Shown here piece after piece: positions 45,146 through 57,646 of a DNA stretch of 64,000 nucleotides (positions are counted from its first letter, which is position 1; the number at the start of each line of letters is the position of its first letter). A program made the translations under genes and the position numbers. This DNA is from Astrocystis sublimbata (taxonomy: Eukaryota; Ascomycota; Sordariomycetes; Xylariales; Xylariaceae), in the NCBI GenBank assembly GCA_022453515.1, contig JAJNNY010000031.1:1-64000 (forward strand), in the 5' to 3' direction. The notes under the pieces were generated by a model. It was not told the origin of the DNA and did not search any database. It saw nothing but the letters and a program-made list of their open reading frames with translations.

Positions 45146-48100
45146 TTATGCGTCGTCTGCTTCGTCAGACTCGTAATCTGATTCCTCAATAGGTCGTGCA
45201 GCAGGTGGTATTCTTGGTTTGATCCCCTCGTAGTGGCTCAACGGAAGCCTTTTCTTTCCCTCTTTGTTGCTCTTATCTACCGCCTCTACGTTCACGACTT
45301 GCTCGTTTGCAGCTCTGAAGTGTGCGTCATCATTCCAGATATAAATACGCTGGGGATTATCGCCAACAATCCCCAGCACAGACAGATGAGGGCTTCCTCG
45401 CCTCTTACACCGCAAATCTAACCTGTAAACGAAAAGTGTCAGAGAGCTCTCAAAAGATCTTGTGAGCGTGATTGTGAGAAACCCGCTATCATGACTCTAA
45501 GGTCCAAGTGTAGACTACTTAGTAGTGAGGCCTGTATGTGACTTACTGGAGCGGTGGCGTCCTTTGCCTGCCCCAGTGATTGAGGATCAGAATTAGTATG
45601 TCGATAACGAAATTAGTCGGGGCAATTTGCTGGGCGATATATGCCTCGTTACCATAGTAATCTATGATGTTGATAAAGGCGTTCTCGGATAGAAGCGTAA
45701 AGTATGAGTTGAGGAACTCAGCAACTATACCTTCGAGATAATCCCCGAGGGTTGTAGTGACGTAGCTTATAGGCTGCCCAAGCGGTTGAAATAATAAGCT
45801 GTAAGCGATTGCATATAAGCCGCATAGATGACCAGATGAGGGGGTTTCTATTCTGTCGTAGCCATGAGGGAGGTCCTGTATGAGCAATTGGAGAGGATTT
45901 ATCCCATTCTCGGGTATGGGTATAACTGACGGGTGTGGTATAGGAGACGGAGGTAGAAGCACAACTGCTCCTAGATGCAAGGGATGTTGCACGCCAGGAG
46001 GAGGTTGCCCGCCAGGAGGAGGTTGCCCGCCAGGAGGAGGTTGCCCGCCAGGAGGAGGTTGCCCGCCAGGAGGAGGTTGCCCGCCTGGGGGAGGTGGCCC
46101 ACCACCCGGCGGAGGTTGTCCACCCCCGGGTGGAGATGGCTGTACATCTGGCGGAGGAGGGGGTGGCTGTACATCTGGAGGGGGAGGGGGAGGAGGAGGA
46201 GGTTCGTCATCTGCAGCCGGCTGTTCATCTCCAGGAAGGTTGAAGAACCAGCGTTGTATCCATTGCCTGACCACCTCGTCAGTTTCCCGCGGGTCGAGGG
46301 GGAAATGAACATTTAGTTCAGCCTCTGCCAATAGTGCCGGTAAATCTGGCCTATCAAGAGGCTTGTGGTACACTGACAACAACTGGTTAGTGACGGCTCG
46401 TTTTGAAAGGCTAGTTGCCTGCTCTCAAGGATTGACTTGAGAATTTCGCCACTGTAGATAACAATTCAAGTCGACGAGGTAGCAACAAAGGAGTCTTGAC
46501 TCTGATAGACATACTGCATTTGAATATCGTCTCTCGTAATGTACGGTCCACCCAGTCACTGTTTGCCTACTTAGCTGCTGGTTCTGTTTGAAATTGTCTT
46601 GGCGCACAATAGCTAGTGACTACAGTTACAAGGAAAAAGACTCACTAGGATCCGCCTTCATCCATAAGTAGAGGGCAATAGGAAAAATTGAAATTGTGAT
46701 TTCCAATGTTGCCATCCATGCCAGCAGGTATTGGCTGAGGTTGCGGTGGTGTTGGAACCTCAAGCTTGGTGATCAGTGACCACATCGTCTAAACGGTGCA
46801 TTTATTAGTCATAAACAGGGTAAGTTTAGATTTTGAATGGATTGGAATTTCCGTCCCAAATGCGAAACGCAAGTATGCAACCTGTAGTCGCCCCAGCCTT
46901 ACCCACTTCCATTTGCATCCACTTGTTCTCAACGGAAAGTAGTGTTGTCATAATATCTCCCTACTTTTGCCTGGTCTGGTGGGTTCCCCTGTCACATGGA
47001 AGAAAATTGAAGCAAATAGATTGCATCTGTACGTACCAAAGCAATGTACCAGATATTTGTTCTCTGACTGTAATACCCACAATCCGTTGAGTTGGCGAGA
47101 TAATCGCCATCACCGTCACCAATTACATTTTCCCACTCCGCCCCAAACGATTCCTATCATAGCATATTAGAGTCACCATGGAATGATCACGTCATGGAGG
47201 GATCAGTTACTCACTGGGGGGAAATGTCCGAGTTTGCCACCGGGTCGATAATAAAGATAGTAGCTGCTACGAACTGTAAGCACATAGGAAAACTCCGACT
47301 CGGTTCAGTTGAATATACACACTTTGACTTTTGACGTTTCGCACAAAATGCGAGTCCAAAATCTCCGACCTTATTAAAAGGGTTAATTATTAGCTTTCCT
47401 GATTATCAAGACGAATGAGAAGCTCATACTTTCAGCCTTGGTACAAACTTGTGTTCGTCATGCACTCTATCAGGGCCAATATCTTTGTATTGAAAATTTG
47501 GATGAAATGGCGTAGTATTCCATTCCTCTAGAGCCCTATTGTCGAGCTCAAACCCGTTAACAAATACTAAACTCTCATTAGTCTACGTGTATCACCATTA
47601 TGAGGGCAGACAAACCATTGGTAGGGTCGATGTCGCGATGTATCAATCTCTGTCGCCTGTTCAGCTTCCACTGATCTGCAGGCATTGTTTCGATGAGATC
47701 ATTCCGGAGCCTCCAGTAACGCCTCTTGTGGCGGGTTTCTCGTCGAGTATACTCTTGTCCTACTGGGTCATTGTCGGGGATGATGTGAACGGCTATTGAC
47801 CTTAAGTCTCTCAACATCCTATTAGCTATCGCTATCGATCTTCTCACGCCACCTGGTATCAATGTCGGTTGTGGATCTTTGCGATACTGGGAAAACTTTC
47901 GAGGAGGATACTCCATGGCAATGCACGCCCTAACAACTATTCTCAGTCAGACAACAGTTCGTTCCGTTCTCTGAGGGAAGTGATAGGTAGCCATACGACA
48001 AAGCCAAAACCCCCACAGCACCCTATTAGGTATTTTTACGCGACTTTTCGTGGCTTTCTCATGTTCAACAAGCTTAGAGATCAAGTCTGCGAGACTGCCG

Positions 48101-49078
48101 TTTTCCACATATTCCATTATTAGAAAGTTTCTAGGTCGTAATAGATGGTCGCGTTTCATTCTTTCCAGTCTGTTATCAATATTCCTTTGTTTCCGCTGCC
48201 TCCTAGAGGCCCTAGCTCGGATAGTGTCTATAGAACGGTCTGCACGTCTGGGTGCAGCGACAGGGTGCCTTCTCGCCACTGTGTCTTCGTCTAGACTCTC
48301 ATTTCCGCTAGACTCCTCATCTGCACTCGAGTCTACGTCTACGTCTAGCAGTGACTCAGGCCACGGACTCTTATCTTGAGGTTTTCCAATCTCCTTAGGG
48401 TCAAGAAGTTGGACACAGTGTGCGGAGCCTTCAACTTTCTGGTAGATATAGTAAGCTTGGCTGGCTGGCCACATAGATTTGGTCCGGGCTTTTAAACTCA
48501 CCTTCATCATCCTCTTTTCACACGTCAAGTCCTCCAAATCCGCGTTATTCTGTTCGAGATCCATTTTGACCACGAAGTCCCTACCGGGATTATTTCGACC
48601 TTCTCGACCGTGATCCCTAAAATGGGCCGCCATGCCCAAGCCTCCTGCAAAGACATTTTGCAGAGTATAGCGTGGCTCTTGGAAGTATTGTATCGCTTCC
48701 TGATGGCGTGCTCTCACTTTATCCCTTCGATCATCCTCTAAATTAAGAACATTTCGGCGGCGTGGAGGATCTAATACAACCCAAGGTCAGCGAACACTTC
48801 CTGAGATTTGAGGAGTCTTGCCCATCGGACAGCCAAGACACTTTTTTTTCCTTTTTTCAGATATCGCGAACGATATTGACAACAGGAATAATACTGTTAG
48901 AAAACTCACAAGTGGTTCTTCTCCACGTTCTCTGACCGAGATGGGCCTCCGAAGCCCTGATGGCTGCTCCTGGATTGGCCCCCCGTCGTCGATAATTCTC
49001 CCACCGTATATTAGAGATACCGAGACGATTAATAAAGTTACCAGGACTCCAATCGTTCTCAGCTGGATCAGAAGCCAT
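45146..49078 (-). CDS. Kinase / polyproline / OTU-like protease fusion protein, 971 aa
   Basis: Eleven exons fit with closed phases: 49078-48910, 48770-47997, 47936-47616, 47566-47430, 47369-47321, 47273-47215, 47153-47037, 46788-46646, 46558-46515, 46372-45547 and 45422-45146. Residues about 95-620 form a protein-kinase domain: Gly loop VFAGGLGMAAHF, Lys in DFVVKMDL, a hinge-like NFLIMEYVENGSLADLI, HRDIDPTN (about 414-421, with Asp where HRDLKPxN has Lys), DFG (470-472), and the subdomain XI block LRETIFKCMYHKPLDRPDL. An acidic Ser-rich insert splits the N-lobe. A polyproline/PPPGGQ linker (about 660-730) leads to a C-terminal domain with SGHLCGLYAIAYSLL (Cys about 788), GIVGDNPQRIYIWND and SHYEGI (His about 943), the Cys/His arrangement of OTU-type cysteine proteases. 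Joint phospho- and ubiquitin-signalling is inference. One long intron (248 nt, 46789-47036) could hide an exon. Confidence 0.8.
45980..46100 (-). repeat. 18-bp coding minisatellite in the polyproline linker
   Basis: Perfect or near-perfect 18-bp units (GGAGGAGGTTGCCCGCCA on the plus strand) repeat about six times, encoding PPPGGQ on the minus strand within exon 10 of the kinase-OTU gene. Flanking GGTGGC/GGAGG variants extend the Pro-rich region to about 46200. The unit is a multiple of three, so length change preserves frame. Confidence 0.8.
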
Positions 49079-50162
49079 GGTGACGTGTTTTTACGCCTCT
49101 ATACAAGATGGTCCACAACACAAGATCATTATCAATTCAAGCTCATAAAGAGAAGAATCGTTATGTTTTTATTTTTCTGCATATCCAGTGGAGCAGCTAT
49201 GCTAGTGAACGACTTGGATGGGAGGACAAAGAGCATATCCGAAACCAATTCCCGACGCTACACCACGTCTTTAATCCCAAAGCAGCTGTCAACTTCTGCG
49301 CCGAGCACAAAGATATCATTGATCTTTGCGGCCTCATTGTTTGGGAAAGAATTCCTGGTTCCGTGTTTGAGTGTTAAACAAAACTGGTTATGTGATGTGA
49401 TGTGAGTTTAGTAACCTGTGATCTCTATATCTGTATCTAATTTCTTATGCACTGTTTCCACCCAGTGCCGGGTGGATGCTTTTGTTTTTCATATCAACCT
49501 AGTGGCCTTTTAGAGGGTAAGAAAACTTGCAACAACCCAAAAGTGGCAATTAGGTTATGCTCTTTGATAATTGATTATAGGAAAGCGCCACCATCCATTG
49601 CTTCTTTCCCCATATACTTCACGCGGCTACCTTCAACACTTAATTATTTTGCACCATGCTCCCGCTAGAAAAGTTCCATTAAACCAGCTCACTAGAGAGG
49701 AATCAGTAAAATCAGACATGTATTAACCTCTAACCCCACCCCCCTCCCCTCCTCCTCCACAAACAAAAGATAAATCCACTGTTGTCTGTAGAGTCTACTG
49801 GGCAGTTCTATTTTACCCCCTTCTCACATGTCCAATCTTTTCTTTTTCCTCCATTTATATTACCGGCATTGTCACTAAATTTCCCTGATTGGAAAAGCGT
49901 CAAGTTTAGTGAATCCTCACACATATATATTGTAAATTGTCTAAATGGATGTTATATATATGTCATGCTGAGCGACGAGGAAACACCAGCTTTTCTGTGA
50001 CCGTAATCCCCACCCGAATCCCAGCACTCCAGCCGCATGCTCCGTTTTCCTTCCCACTTCACTCGGAGGAACCCCGAGTGAGTGAGGGAGTGGGGAGATT
50101 CTTCTTGTCTGAGTCAAGCGACGAAGCCAGTCCATTCGGGCAGGGGTGCGACCGAGCATGGT
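49079..50162. other. Intergenic, no supported gene
   Basis: About 1.1 kb. Contains the promoter of the kinase-OTU gene and the 3' flank of the small secreted protein. A plus frame (49108-49377) and others are open but without family character. A CCCCTCCCCTCCTCCTCC tract lies at about 49739-49757. Confidence 0.4.
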
Positions 50163-50579
50163 TTAGTGAGCGCGGCAGCTGACGCTGGTGACGGGCTGGG
50201 GCGGGCCAACGGTGATGGTCTTGACACCCTCGGAAGTGACACCGCCGACCAAGGTCTGCGGGCCAGGGGTCTTGAAGGTGCACAGAGAGAGGGCATCGTA
50301 GTGGGCGGTGTCCACGTCAATGATGCTGACGGAGATTTGGTTGTCTGTCATCAAACTTTGTTAGCAAGTGCTGCCTTGATGTCTTGTATATGGAAAAAGG
50401 GGGTGGGTTGTCGTACTGGTTGCCACCCAGGTTCCGTCGGTAGGGACGTAGAGCTCGTAAGAGGCTGGGCCGCCGTGGAAGGTGAAGTGCACGCTCTTGA
50501 TGCCACGCTCCTCGGAGGGGAGGGCCTGGGTTCCGGCAATGAGGCTAAGGCCGAGGGTGAGAGCGGTAGAGAACTGCAT
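50163..50579 (-). CDS. Small secreted protein, 114 aa (effector-like)
   Basis: Exons 50579-50417 and 50344-50163 (72-nt intron) give 114 aa. The signal peptide MQFSTALTLGLSLIAGTQA is followed by LPSEERGIKSVHFTFHG. The mature chain is a small beta-rich domain with two Cys (in LSLCTFK and TSVSCRAH) that could form one disulfide, and a VGPPQ motif near the end that I recall from a family of small secreted fungal proteins. No enzymatic motif. It is effector-like only by size and secretion; function is unknown. Its 5' flank at 50580-50640 is a normal-looking leader. Confidence 0.7.
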
Positions 50580-53398
50580 CTTGACTGAAGTTGAAGTTTT
50601 GGTTGTTAGGGAGTTGATGTGAAGGGATGTGTGTGATCTGGAAAAGCTTGCTTGCTTGTGCTGCTCAAAGACCAGAACGTAACTTGGGAGGTGTCTGCTC
50701 CTTTTATACTTGGACCGTCCTCGTATTTCTAACATAATTGTCTGTACATTTCTAATCGAGCTTTACGGAGCTGAGAAACGGACTCGTAGGACTCTCAGCT
50801 TATCCGAACAACTTAGCGGTCATGTCAGACCACGTGAAAAATGATGAGGCCTTCGTATGTCATCGCGATGGCTATACTTTTGCTTTTCATGAGTCCTTCT
50901 ATAAGTTCGAACAGTCGTTAGTCGATTACAAGGAGTTCATTGGCAGGTGAGAAAATAGTACTATATGTCCGGAGGTTGACACTTATAGGAGCGCCACAAT
51001 AATGACTGCGGCTCGATTACGCTTATGCCTCTTTCAGCTGTCAGCGGATGATGCGGCTACAGTTCAACACGCCACGCACTTCGTTGGCATCAGATTCGTA
51101 CGTCGTAGGTAGGTTGTTGAATAATATCGTTGCGTAAGTGAAAGGCCGTCAGCTTAGTTTTGTTGTTCGCATATCGGGCCTTTCAAGCCTGGACTCTCGT
51201 ATCAGCACACACATGACTGGACATGAGGTCTAGAGATGAAGAGGTGGTCAGCGATTTTGCGAAGCCACTAAGCCAAGTTATGGTCCTGTATTCTTCTCTG
51301 GTGACAAATACGAGATATTAAAGCCATAATGAGTCGTATGGCGAGGTGAATGAAGGCCGTTAGGAGCCTTTACTGGAATCCAACTCACCTTAGAGGTCAA
51401 AGTACGAAGTGAGTTAGCCTTGAAGAGATGTTTGCTGCCACTGGGATCAGAAAACGTCACGCTAGGATCTATTCAGCAAATGGCATGTGCGAATTCACAT
51501 GGCGTTGTTAGCTATTCCACTACGCAAGAACTACTATTTGCTTCGCATATAGTTGCCTCACATCGATTTCCAATGACAGTATGCTAAAATGAAACTGATT
51601 CATAGTTATTTGAACTGAATTTGCTGCCTACGGCTTGTTTATAAATAGCACCTATAAATGTATTGGCTGTATAGGTGAAGATGTGACAGCAAGTGCTGAC
51701 GGAATAATGAATGATTTGGCTTCGATAACTGAGAATAAGAAAATAGGAATGACTGCGGAATGGGCTTTGGTACTAAGTAATTATTGAATTCAAGTATCGC
51801 GACGGAACGTATAGAGAACGATTGCTAGAACTAGGATGACAGTACTATTTTCTGCGCCGCAGCGCCCTACCAAGCGATCCTCTTTCATGCAATCAGTCAC
51901 ACACAGCCGGGATTGCTCCTGCTTCTATTCATGCGCAGAGCGTAGGAGAAATGAAGTATAATTAGCATGACGAGAAAAGTTATCGAGAGACTGGAAAATT
52001 CCAAGCATTCCTCGTCGTCAACTGTCGGCAAATTGACAGTGCTACAGTGGTGCTTTAAGTTCTTGCAGATTGATGCTTGCTTACTTTGTCACCTGTGCGA
52101 ATCTCTTACGTTCATACAATTACTTATACCATGCTGATTCTATCGAAGGGCTTATCCCCACATCGGAAACTGCCGAACGTTCCAACTTGAATTCCCTTGT
52201 TCGATCGACGGCACCTTGCGAACATGAAGCGCTTGCTTATTCGGCCGGGGCAGGCTCAGCCCTAGATTTGCAGCGTGATCGTCAGCAATGTCCCGGGGCG
52301 CATTACGGCGTAACTCATAAGGCATAGTGTCTTTTGAGAAGATTGGGAGTGACGTAATACGTATTAGCTCATAGCAACAGCCTCGCAGATCTGAGATTTC
52401 TTGTCATGTCCTGGGCGGCGGAATCAATCGGGGTTACGCGGCTTATGATCAGACCATTGAAGACACGCAATGGTCGACTTCACTTTGCAGTGTCAATAAC
52501 GTTGTGTTGCAGGTCCAAGTGCTGGATATAGATTGGCCACCAATAATTATCATGAAAGAGTCCGAGCGTAAAATGTGAAACATATGAGGTCTTGATTTGT
52601 AGATCGTTTTCGTTGCGCATCGAGGAATGATGGAGGGCCTTGGCATCTGCAACTGTCAAAATGCGGGGTCCCCATACTCTATAGTACCCCGCGGGTTCCT
52701 CCCCCCTGCCCCTGAGTCCTTGGTGGTGGAACACACAACTATAGGGCCACCATCACGATCGTACATACATCTTCTTATAAACACTTAGAACGATACTGAA
52801 ATAGGGTTGTGGTTGTTGCAAGTTCCGTCAGTGTCGCCATGGCCGGGAAATGAATGAAGTGTTTGCTCAAGTAACCCGCTAGAAGCTATAACCCACAATC
52901 TATGATGGTGGCAACTTGGTAACAGTTCGAGACCGAAACAAGGGCCGCAGATCAATCGAATTTTCCGACTTGCCACACACACCTTTCTCTCTGCCGTAGT
53001 TATGCGCCCATCTTCGTCCGTGGTTCGTCTCTACGATGCCTCTCCCAAGCGACATGATCGCTACCGATGATTTGACGGCTGTCCCGCGTTATAGCTGCTT
53101 TCCCCGGACTTCCATCTCAACATACTGTTTCATCGGCGGCGACGATCGTACCTGGGCCGCTGCACTCCTCACGTAGACATGCAGCGGCACTGGCCTTATA
53201 AGGCTGGACTGGACCCACCGGCGAAAGAGAGATCTCATGTCATTTCCGGGCTTCTGAATCTTTTGTTTTTTCAATTTTCTTCGTTTATGTTCCTGAAAAG
53301 TTTGGCAAAAACCCCAGTTTACGTACCAAGAGCGATAAATCCTAATATCAAGCGCGAGCGACAAACTTGTCATTCATCGACACTTACAACACAGTATC
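50580..53398. other. 2.8-kb intergenic region, no supported gene
   Basis: The largest gene-free block in the window. Frames at 51278-51460, 52070-52327 and 52449-52982 are short, lack start context or partner exons, and have no family character. It serves the small secreted protein (left) and the rhodopsin-domain gene (right). No transposon ends were seen. Confidence 0.4.
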
Positions 53399-55068
53399 AT
53401 GGACCTGAGCGAGCATGCGGCTCCGGACATCTCCCATGGACGGGTTGTGCCTCCGGAGGAGCTCTTAGAGGAAGATGACACCTGGGTGGACTTCGGGCCC
53501 TCGGTCGAGGCATGCGTATGGTCGCTAGCCATACTGGCCGCAGGATGGCTGGCACTGCGACTCTACTTGAAGATACGGAAACATCGCGGATTGTGGTGGG
53601 ATGACCACTTCTTGATAATTGTCAGTGGCCTTATGGGGGTACTTGAGTGATGGGAGAAGCCCTGTTCATCTAAGCTGAGAGCGAAACTGACTGACTCTTC
53701 TCGTCACAGTCATGGGTAGGCTACTTCAAGCGCCTCGATATCTTACCACAATACTCACACCCCTGACCTCTATAGGTATGCATCGTCCTCTCCAACGTCT
53801 GCACAACCATCGCCATCTCCTTCGGCTGGCTGCGCGACCCGGCCGACGTGGACCTGCAGAACTGGCCGCGCATCCTGCTGGTGCTGATCATCGCCGGCGC
53901 CTTCTCCATCATGGGCGCGGCCGTCAGCAAGACGTCGTTCGCGCTGACGCTGCTGCGCATCTCCGCCGGCGGCTGGGTGCGCTTCGTCGTTTGGTTCGCC
54001 ATGCTCACCGTCAACGTCGTCATGGGCCTGAGCATCGTCTTCAACTGGGTCAGCTGCTCGCCCGTGGAGAAGGCGTTCAATGTCTTCGTACCCGGCACGT
54101 GCTGGCCTAAGGCGACGCTGATCGGGTATAACACTTTTGTCGCAGGTACGTATGCGTGTACGGGAGAAATGAAAGTCTCGAACGAGATTCGTGAGAAATT
54201 AGGCATGATTGGGAAATTAGCGAAACAAAACATAGCTTGAAATTGCTGACTTCGCCGACTCCGTAGCTTACTCCGGTATCATGGATATACTCCTGGCGCT
54301 ACTGCCATGGAAGATCATCTGGAAGATGAACATGAGCCGGAGGGAACGTTTTGGGGCCATCTGCGCCATGAGTCTCGGCTTCCTGTAAGTAGAATCTAAT
54401 CTCCCAAGTCAGTCACTCGATCGATCAATCATCCACCCTTACCTTTTTCACATTGAAAATGCGACCGACCATCAGCTGACTAAATAAAAGAGCCGGCACC
54501 ATCTCATTTGCCAAGATCCTCGCCGTGACAGGCACGATCCAAGCCAGCCTCAGTAAGTCAGTCTTACACACCTACGCACCACACACCTACACACCTATAC
54601 ACCCCCATCCGCTTCCACATCAGCCCTACCCTCCCTCCCTACCCACCTCCTAACCCACGACTAATCCCCGCAGGCAGCTCGATCCAACTAACAGTCCTCT
54701 CCATCGCCGAGACGTCGGCAACAATAATGGCATCGTCAATCCCGATCCTGCGGGCCCTCGCACGCGACAAGGCCGGGCCGCGGGGCATCAAGCTCTTTAC
54801 TTTAAACGCCACCGAGCACATGACTGTTCAGCGCGATTCCATGACAATGACAGATCCAGATTCAAGCTCGAGTAAGTACTCGGATGACGACCCAGAGAAT
54901 AATAGTATCAACAACAAGCCCGGCGATACCTCGAAGCGGTTGTTCAAGATCGTCAGAAAAGCGACGGCGTGGCGGGCCCCTGTGCTGTCGAATATCATCG
55001 AGGACGATGATGAATTGTCGCCCAGGATGTCGGGGATGGTGGAGACGAGGGAGAGAAGTTTTGTATGA
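53399..55068 (+). CDS. Seven-TM fungal rhodopsin-domain (PTH11-like) membrane protein
   Basis: Six exons: 53399-53620, a 6-nt microexon 53710-53715, 53776-54145, 54267-54384, 54491-54552 and 54674-55068, giving 390 aa. Seven hydrophobic helices are visible: VEACVWSLAILAAGWLALRL, HFLIISWVCIVLSNVCTTIA, LLVLIIAGAFSIMGAAVSKT, WFAMLTVNVVMGLSIVFNWV, IMDILLALLPWKIIW, AICAMSLGFLAGTISFA and LTVLSIAETSATIMASSIP. Family landmarks of the fungal rhodopsin-type domain are WWDDHFL before TM2, VSKTSFALTLLRI, a Cys pair in VSCSPVEKAFN/GTCWP, and DILLALLPWKIIWKM. There is no N-terminal CFEM domain. The cytoplasmic tail is Ser/Asp-rich. Role unknown; related proteins act in surface sensing in plant pathogens. 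Confidence 0.8.
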
Positions 55069-55733
55069 GATACGGTTCGGTTCGGTTCGTCTCTATTTTC
55101 GGCATGGCTATGAGATTCTTATGGTATTTTTGGGGCGTTAATTGCAGCGCGTCGGCAAAGTGATGTTTTTCCCTCTACTTTGACACATAATCCCACTTGC
55201 ATACACGTACATTTACCCTGTAATCATGAGCGATTGGACATGTATATTATATAGTAAATAATGAAAGTTACACCTTCCAAAGTCAGCGTGTCATGCCCCT
55301 AAACGAACCTAGTGAAGAAACAAGACTGGGTCGGGTTCGGTCATGCCTTACCCTCAAGAAATGATAGGCGTACCTGTTATCTTTTACGCAGCGAGAGGGA
55401 CTTGACTCTTGGGTGCTGGAAATGGTCAGATTAGTAGCGATGAGGCTTACCTGGTAAGCATGAGATGGCATACCAGGCTCGCCAGGTGTCTGTGACGTGT
55501 GTGCAGCAGGTGTGCGCTATTGGGCCCATTGTTGCCTCTTTAAAAGGCGAAAATACGCCTCAGTCTCTGACATTAATGAATTTTGGCGAGGTATCTATCT
55601 GACGTTCATTGCACAACATCAGCTCGAATGAGCAACGCCTTGCCCATTAGAAGACGTATAGTCAAATCTGGTTATTCGTCATATTTATGTATTCATTATT
55701 TTCCAATTATGGCAGAGTACATATAGTAGTTAC
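55069..55733. other. Convergent 3' intergenic, nothing seen
   Basis: About 665 bp between the rhodopsin-domain gene and GPI16 3' ends. A GGTTCGGTTCGG repeat lies at about 55075-55087. No gene is supported. Confidence 0.4.
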
Positions 55734-57646
55734 TCAATCTACCTTACCCTTTGCGCCCTTTATTTTCGCCATCAAACGGGCAATCTTGCCCTTTAGCCCA
55801 CCTGTCGCATCCACCCCCTCATCTGCGCCCACAAATCTCCGGACAAGGATGTTATAAAGCCCACCAAAAGCAAGCGCGATGGCCGTACTAGTGAAGATAA
55901 TAACATTATAGGGCATGCTGAAGTCGGGGGTAGGAAGACTAAGCAGTAAGCTTGTCGTTCTCAGATTCGATGCCTTCTTCAAGGCCGGGGGTGCGTCGGG
56001 CGAGGTCGAAGGAAGAATTGTGATAATGGCGGCCGCGACGTCGAAGCCTCTGTTCGCGTCCGGCGGGTACTCGGTATAGCGGAGGATAGACTTCTCAAAG
56101 TCATATGTCAGGAAGACTGTGCTAGCGGGCGGAATCCGCACACGCAACTCGAGCTGGCTGCCGCGTACCCGATCAAGTGCGGGGCGGTAATAGATTTCCT
56201 GTATTATGTCGTCTTTCGTCCCCGAAGAGCCTTCTACGCGGGCTTGAAGCGTGTGTAGGTAGACGCGCATGAACCACGGCAAGGTCTCCATGTAGACAAA
56301 CTCAACCTCGGTATCGGGGCTGGGGTTCGTGAGGATAGATCGAACGCCGCCGTGTTCTTGTCCGTGGCCGGTGAAGCTGCGCTCCGCGTATAAGAGTGGG
56401 GTTCCAGGCTGGACGTACTCGTCGGCAGTTGTTTTGGCATTGTCTCCCTCTCGGGACATGTGAGGTAGGATTAAGGAAAAGTCCTCCTCTGATGATAGCT
56501 GATAGCAACGTGAGAGCCCATCGGGATTCTTGATCTCGGTGGCGCCGCCAGTGGCAAAAATGTCCCTCGTGTGCGGGACGTTTATGCACACGGGATACAG
56601 CTCGGTATTTGTCGCGAGGCACGTTCCCTTCATCGACTTGCCGAATAGTCTGTCCAGAGACCAGTCCTCGCCTGCGTCGAAGTCGGAAGGAAAGCATGCG
56701 TCACCGCTGTGGTACGGCTTCGAGGCGTTGCACTTCAGCTCATGGCCAGGTAGCGGCCGCGGGATGGGATTACCTGGAACTGTCAGTCGATAACGAACCA
56801 AAGAAACCGGTCAGACTAGACTTACCCCTCGGTCGCTTGGACCGCTCGATGTCGAGGACCATGTCGATGGTCTGCTCTATCTGCAATACACATTCCTGGC
56901 CGGGGGGACAAATGGGCCGGATGTCGATAGCCATGCTCTGCCACGAGGCATCGAACAGCTTGTGGCCGTCGAGCAGACTCGATATGCCAGCCTTGCCCTT
57001 GCAGGGCAGCAGTTTCAAGAATGGGGTCAGGTTCTCGGTGCAGACGATCTCGTGGGGCAGGACGCCATGCAGGAGATGCATGCGATCGAGGGCGGCTCCG
57101 TGGTCGCCCTCGGGGAGGAAGGACATGACGGGCCGGGTTGTGCGTGTCTCGTCGATGAAGTTGAGGGAGGCGCAGAACAAGCCGGAGAGGGCGTTGGTCA
57201 AGGTCAGCCACTTGTGGTCGGCCCTAGATTGGACGATGCGGCATTAGCAGAGCCTAAGGGACTCGGGATTCTGGATCATCATAGCCAACGCACTCTTCTT
57301 CCGTATCGGCCTCGAGCCAGGCCCATAACTCGACGCCGGTGCCGCCCTCCTTGGTGCCGTCCCACGGCCGCGCGCCCCAGCTCTCAGCATCCCAGCGACC
57401 CAAGCTGAACCTCAGATGGAGCTCTCTGGTGCCGACATGTTCGAGGATCTGACCCAGCGACCGGGGAAAGTATCGGAAGTTGTGGGCGGCAAAGTCCGGG
57501 AGGGTGGTGTTGGATCGGAAGTTGAAGCTCGCCAGGAGGGACGACTGCGGCAGCGGCTTGAGGTTTAGTTGTTCGTGATACTCGGAAGCGAAGACATCGA
57601 AAGCAAGCAAAAGAAGGGGTATCAAGTAAGAAAGAAAAGATCTCAT
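55734..57646 (-). CDS. GPI16: GPI transamidase subunit Gpi16 (PIG-T)
   Basis: Exons 57646-57294, 57223-56826 and 56779-55734 give 598 aa. Gpi16/PIG-T is a core subunit of the ER-membrane complex that attaches GPI anchors to proteins. The signal peptide (MRSFLSYLIPLLLLAFDVFA) precedes EYHEQLNLKPLP, the usual mature start. Family blocks: HNFRYFPRSLGQIL, RELHLRFSLGRWD, ADHKWLTLTNALSGLFCASLNF, a Cys (in LLPCKGKAGISSLLDGHKLFD) of the kind that links to Gpi8, then VPGNPIPRPLP, and the C-terminal TM segment YNVIIFTSTAIALAFGGLYNILV followed by a basic tail. Length and structure are normal for the family. Confidence 0.93.

Noticed and set aside
45980..46100. CRISPR-like regular repeat array
   Set aside because: Units are contiguous 18-bp repeats with no spacers, keep a coding frame and lie in a fungal exon.
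45880..46316. Plus-strand Gly/Cys- or Arg-rich frames over the repeat region
   Set aside because: They are antisense readings of the 18-bp minisatellite in the kinase-OTU exon; low complexity explains the open frames.
54163..54240. Extension of the rhodopsin-domain exon 3 into a basic tail
   Set aside because: It is intron read-through beyond a GTACGT donor at 54146; splicing to 54267 restores the family TM5 block.
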